This document shows, one piece after another, positions 5,646 through 8,567 of a stretch of DNA of 8,567 bases. This DNA is from Myxococcales bacterium (lineage in GTDB: Bacteria > Myxococcota > Polyangia > Fen-1088): the NCBI GenBank assembly GCA_003155465.1, contig PMCR01000335.1:1-8567 (forward strand), in the 5' to 3' direction. Position numbers and translations under genes: made by a program. Position 1 is the stretch's first letter. Each line of letters begins with the position of its first letter. Under the pieces are notes generated by a model, which was given only the letters and a program-made list of their open reading frames with translations, did no database searches and was not told the DNA's origin.

Positions 5646-7076
5646 CTACTCTTCTCGCCAGTATTGGATCACGCCCGCGGCCCGCTCGCCCTCGGGGTTG
5701 TTGGTGACGGGGTTGTCCAGATAGCGTGCGCTGTCCAGAATGACGATGATCCGTTTTTTGACCTTTCCCGATTCGCCCGTGGCCACCACCCGGTACACGC
5801 GCGGCGGTCCCACGTATGCCACTTGCGAGAGTTGGGCCTTGCTGATGGCAATCCCGGTCAGGGACTGCATGAGCTGGTAGCGCGGATCATCGCGAGCGAT
5901 GGAAGCGGCGGGGTTGCTCAGCACTCCGATCAGCGTATCCAGCGAATCGAACCCGACCGCTTGGCTGCGCTCGCACAGAATGCTGGCCAGCGGATACAGA
6001 CGATTATCGTCGAGAATGCTGGAGTCCAACGGTGGCTTGCTGGGGTCGGGGAAGAGTGCCGCGCGCACCAGACCCACGATGAGCGGGGTGCAGTCGCCCT
6101 TGACCGAAGCCAGGTTGACTTTGCAGTTCTGATCACTGGCATAGACGGTGAGATTCGACGCGAAGGCCTCGGCGTAGTCGGGATCCATGCCGCGCACTAG
6201 GTTGGTTTCCTCCAGCGTGTCGTAGTTGTTGTTGTGGGCCTGGTAGGGATCGTCGCGCTGGTCGTAGCGGTAGTCTTCCGGCCCCGCCGCATTGGCGTCG
6301 ACCCCGAAGGCCTGCTCGTCGCCATCGGCCCAATCGATGAGGGCCCGCGCGAGGTCGGTACGGTCGATGAACTGGCCCTGGGCGTTGCGCTGTTCAAACA
6401 GCCAGTTGTAGCGGGGCGACGCCATCAGGGCCTGCAAGAGGCGGAACACCGTGAGCTGGCGTGAACGGACGGCGGCGGGGCCACCGCCGCAGTTGATGTC
6501 GATTTTGCCATCCTCGTTGGTGATTTCCGCGCCCATGTGCCCTGCCGGAATGCCCAGACCGCTGGCCTCGGCGGTATCAATCCCGATCAGCCCGGACAGA
6601 AGCTCGGTCTCCATCTTGGAACCGGCAAAGAAGCCCAAGAGCGGGGTCACATAGTCCGTCACCCGCAGGCTGATGCCGAGGTCCTGGCCCGTCTGCTCGA
6701 CAAGCATCTTCTGCGCCTGCGCCATGATGGGCTCGACGAAGCGGAGCTGAATCTTGATGAGCAAGCGCGAAAGCGACAGCGCGGAGCGGGCCAGATAGTG
6801 TGCGCGCACCTCGTCGCGCGCGTTGGCCGCCTGGGCCGAGTCCACCGTCGTCCCGTAGGTGAACTGGGCCACCAACGCAATCAGCAGGGTTAGCGACGCG
6901 ATGGTGATGAGAAAGGCCACACCGCTTTGCCGGTCACGCTCGCGGCGTGCGCGGAAGCGTGCGACCAGTGTCCCGCGCAAACCAGACAAACCGCGCTGCC
7001 GCCTTTCCGTTTCTGTGGCCCAGGGCGCGCGTCCGGCGGGAAGCGTTGCGGGGGAGTCTGGCCTGTGCGCATCCAT
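5646..7076 (-). CDS. gspK: Type II secretion system minor pseudopilin GspK
   Basis: This 476-residue protein is the large minor pseudopilin that caps the pseudopilus tip with GspI and GspJ. A long Arg-rich leader of 52 residues ends in RQSG; prepilin peptidase would cut after Gly52 to give mature VAFLITIASLTLLIALVAQF. Position 5 of the mature chain is Ile instead of the usual Glu, a known GspK hallmark. The periplasmic domain has typical GspK stretches: EDGKIDINCGGG (188-199), LIDWADGDE (246-254, the acidic region linked to calcium binding in known GspK), NNNYDTLEE (282-290) and CKVNLASV (318-325). Cysteines occur at 196, 318, 329 and 368, so two disulphides are possible. ATG at 7076 lies 9 nt after the gspJ stop with GAGGG as ribosome-binding site. 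It is longer than the usual 300-350 residues, partly because of the leader and extra segments in the globular domain. Confidence 0.94.
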   Translation of the reverse strand: MDAHRPDSPATLPAGRAPWATETERRQRGLSGLRGTLVARFRARRERDRQSGVAFLITIASLTLLIALVAQFTYGTTVDSAQAANARDEVRAHYLARSALSLSRLLIKIQLRFVEPIMAQAQKMLVEQTGQDLGISLRVTDYVTPLLGFFAGSKMETELLSGLIGIDTAEASGLGIPAGHMGAEITNEDGKIDINCGGGPAAVRSRQLTVFRLLQALMASPRYNWLFEQRNAQGQFIDRTDLARALIDWADGDEQAFGVDANAAGPEDYRYDQRDDPYQAHNNNYDTLEETNLVRGMDPDYAEAFASNLTVYASDQNCKVNLASVKGDCTPLIVGLVRAALFPDPSKPPLDSSILDDNRLYPLASILCERSQAVGFDSLDTLIGVLSNPAASIARDDPRYQLMQSLTGIAISKAQLSQVAYVGPPRVYRVVATGESGKVKKRIIVILDSARYLDNPVTNNPEGERAAGVIQYWREE

Positions 7077-7085
7077 GGCGTGCCC

Positions 7086-7784
7086 TCAGGCCCGGCTCGG
7101 GCGATAGTCGACCCGCTCGGTGACCTGCAGCCGTGCGGTGCTGGTGAAGGTCGCGGTCTGGCCGCGCTCGTCAAGGACGGTCAGGGAAATGCGTACCTGG
7201 GTGGGCAGGTATTGCAGGCCGTCTGCCCCCATGGTGTTCCATTCCTCTTTCCATTCCTTCTTTTTGAAGTCGTAGTAGCTGAACTTCACACCGGTGACGG
7301 TCGGACACAGGACGTAGGTTTCACCGGGAATCTTCGCGGGATCCTTGCTTTCCAGACGGCGGGTTTCCCGGCGCATCAAGTTGGTGACCATGCGGTTGTC
7401 GTGATCGGGCTCGGAGAAATAGCTGACCACCGCGGTATCGCCTTCGGGCCGATCCGCGCGCAGGCGCTGGTGGCCGAACCACGAGAAGCGCAACTCGTCG
7501 AAGTCGGCGTGGGTCGTGCCCACGAACATGGTGCGCTTTTCTTCCACGCCAATCTTCTCGGAGGCCGACAGGAAGGCCATCTCCACTTCCCGGGTCATGC
7601 GCATGAGCGCCACGCGGATGGTGTGCGTGCGCTCCTGCGCGTCCTCCATGCGCTTCTTCACCCGTGCTGTCTGGGTGAAAGATCCCCACAGAAGCGCGGT
7701 CACGAAGGTCATGAGGCCGAGCGCCAGCATCACCTCGATCAGGGTGAAGCCGCTGGGGGGGCGTGTGAGCCGCTGCTGCCTCAT
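7086..7784 (-). CDS. gspJ: Type II secretion system minor pseudopilin GspJ
   Basis: This 232-residue protein is a minor pseudopilin of the tip complex. The short basic leader MRQQRLTRPPSG ends at Gly12, and prepilin peptidase would release mature FTLIEVMLALGLMTFVTALL with the conserved Glu at mature position 5 (E17). The long N-terminal helix continues as a charged amphipathic segment (about 41-70), followed by a beta-rich globular domain ending near RISLTVLDERGQ and TARLQVTERV. The frame is open far upstream to 8180, but that extension would lie inside gspI and place the prepilin motif about 144 residues into the chain. ATG at 7784 forms a 4-nt ATGA overlap with the gspI stop, indicating translational coupling, so it is chosen. 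Confidence 0.93.
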   Translation of the reverse strand: MRQQRLTRPPSGFTLIEVMLALGLMTFVTALLWGSFTQTARVKKRMEDAQERTHTIRVALMRMTREVEMAFLSASEKIGVEEKRTMFVGTTHADFDELRFSWFGHQRLRADRPEGDTAVVSYFSEPDHDNRMVTNLMRRETRRLESKDPAKIPGETYVLCPTVTGVKFSYYDFKKKEWKEEWNTMGADGLQYLPTQVRISLTVLDERGQTATFTSTARLQVTERVDYRPSRA

Positions 7785-8437
7785 CGGCCAAATCCCTTCG
7801 AAAGGCCCGACGCCGACGTGCCCCCGCCCATCGTTCCCGAAAAACCAGTCGGCGTGGAGGGCGTCTTGCCGCCCGTCGTGCTGGTGGTCGAGCCTCCCTG
7901 CAAGGCCATGTCGAGCTTCGATGGGTCGGTGAGGAAGTTTACGACATCGAAAGACTGCTCGGGCCGGCCGGGCTCTTTCCATATGACCTTGACCGTCACG
8001 CGACGAACCGACTCCTCCAGGCCGAGGCGGATCGGTTCCATCAGCGTGGTCATGAAACTGCCCATGAAACCAGACAGAACCTCCATGGGATTGGTGGATT
8101 GGGTCTTCTTCTGCGCCGCCTGCTCCGTCTGCTGGGTCGCAGCGGTGGGCAGCATGATTCGCTCGACAGCGGCGTACCACTTGAAGTGGGGAAAGCCCTC
8201 CTCGGAGAAATCGCCCTCGTCCTCGCCCTCCATTTCGCTGAACCCCACTTCCAGGATGTTCTGCTCGATGGACGAGATCTTGGTGCGGGCCAGGAAGGTG
8301 GCGGCGGTCACCATGCGGGAATGGTGGGTGGCGCGCACGTCGCCGGTCACGGTGCGCGTGAGGATGACCAGGGCGATGGCCAGGATGGAGATGGAGATCA
8401 TCACTTCCAGCAGCGAGAAACCAGATTCACTACTCAT
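7781..8437 (-). CDS. gspI: Type II secretion system minor pseudopilin GspI, enlarged
   Basis: This 218-residue protein carries the class III prepilin signature MSSESG|FSLLEVMISISILAIAL, cut after Gly6, with the conserved Glu at mature position 5 (E11). GspI nucleates the minor pseudopilin tip with GspJ and GspK. The core strands are recognisable around FKWYAAVERI (85-94) and VRRVTVKVIWKE (144-155). Residues about 97-140, between them, form an insertion rich in Gln, Thr and Met. The last 38 residues (181-218) are almost all Gly, Ser and Thr. Usual GspI is about 120-130 residues, so this one is nearly doubled. The frame is open further upstream with a GTG at 8515, which would give a 32-residue leader. 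ATG at 8437 is preferred because it puts the cleavage site near the N-terminus, but the leader lacks basic residues and no strong ribosome-binding site precedes either start. Confidence 0.9.
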   Translation of the reverse strand: MSSESGFSLLEVMISISILAIALVILTRTVTGDVRATHHSRMVTAATFLARTKISSIEQNILEVGFSEMEGEDEGDFSEEGFPHFKWYAAVERIMLPTAATQQTEQAAQKKTQSTNPMEVLSGFMGSFMTTLMEPIRLGLEESVRRVTVKVIWKEPGRPEQSFDVVNFLTDPSKLDMALQGGSTTSTTGGKTPSTPTGFSGTMGGGTSASGLSKGFGR

Positions 8438-8444
8438 CACAACA

Positions 8445-8467
8445 TGGGAACCCTGAAAGGGTTCCCA
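8445..8467. repeat. Perfect 9-bp stem-loop immediately upstream of gspI
   Basis: TGGGAACCC at 8445-8453 pairs perfectly with GGGTTCCCA at 8459-8467 around a 5-nt loop. In the operon direction it ends 7 nt before the gspI ATG, and no T-run follows, so it is not a standard terminator. The only Shine-Dalgarno-like AGGG lies inside the stem, so the fold could limit gspI translation or mark an RNA processing point. Confidence 0.6.
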
Positions 8468-8487
8468 ACCCCTCTCGCGATGGTGCG

Positions 8488-8506
8488 CGGCCGGCGGAGC
8501 CGGCCG
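8488..8506. repeat. GC-only 8-bp stem-loop upstream of gspI
   Basis: CGGCCGGC at 8488-8495 pairs perfectly with GCCGGCCG at 8499-8506 around a 3-nt loop. All pairs are G-C, so the hairpin should be very stable. It lies 21 nt from the second palindrome. No T-run follows in either direction. It may belong to a dispersed palindromic repeat or act in RNA stability. Confidence 0.55.
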
Positions 8507-8567
8507 GCTCCCCACGCGACTGACATGGCCAAGCGGGCTGCGCTGATGCCCGCGGTGGTGATCATGG

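Larger units (their letters stand above)
8438..8567 (-). other. Leader or intergenic region upstream of gspI, at window edge
   Basis: In many T2SS operons gspH precedes gspI, but no GspH-like peptide is evident in these 130 bp. Two minus-strand frames are open across most of it: one continues the gspI frame to the edge, the other ends at a TGATG overlap with the gspI start. Neither resembles a known protein. A third frame has a TGA at 8562-8564. The region may be an unusual intercistronic spacer with two palindromes, or contain the end of an upstream gene. Confidence 0.35.

Noticed and set aside
4368..6200. 610-residue plus-strand open frame opposite gspL and gspK
   Set aside because: It is antisense to two well-supported genes and crosses their junction; its composition is that of a shadow frame.
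6927..8456. 509-residue plus-strand open frame opposite gspI, gspJ and gspK
   Set aside because: It spans three real genes on the other strand, with no domain or ribosome-binding support.

Overview
The window is high-GC DNA with tightly packed genes and almost no intergenic space. Protein features point to a myxobacterium or a related deltaproteobacterial lineage (Myxococcota). LexA reads like the myxobacterial type. The lexA promoter carries a near-perfect match to the operator motif I recall for Myxococcus xanthus LexA. The type II secretion (T2SS) GspL and GspN proteins have the forms typical of these lineages. The assignment is inference from family features, without any database search.

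Layout: 1-114 is non-coding and lies downstream of lexA. lexA (115-765, minus) encodes the SOS repressor. 766-962 is a divergent intergenic region holding the lexA promoter, a LexA box and two further operator-like repeats. 963-2018 (plus) encodes a stand-alone sigma-54 enhancer-binding protein with no N-terminal sensor domain. It converges on the T2SS operon with only 10 bp between stop codons. From 8437 down to 2029 the minus strand carries six consecutive T2SS genes, transcribed gspI-gspJ-gspK-gspL-gspM-gspN. They are separated by 4-18 nt or overlap by 4 nt, so they read as the distal part of one polycistronic operon whose promoter and earlier genes lie to the right of the window. 8438-8567 holds two strong palindromes upstream of gspI.

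How the genes work together: GspI, GspJ and GspK are minor pseudopilins with class III prepilin N-termini. In known systems they form the tip complex that starts the pseudopilus. GspL and GspM form the inner-membrane platform that couples the cytoplasmic ATPase GspE to pseudopilus assembly. GspN is an accessory inner-membrane/periplasmic protein. The sequence departures worth noting are a 124-residue proline-rich C-terminal tail on GspN, a PilM-like GspL that keeps nucleotide-binding motifs and carries an acidic linker, and a GspI much longer than usual with an internal insertion and a Gly/Ser/Thr-rich tail. I see no mobile element, CRISPR array, tRNA or rRNA. The window is best described as a conserved secretion operon with lineage-specific elaborations, next to a DNA-damage regulator and an orphan sigma-54 activator. 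I do not see a wholly new system.
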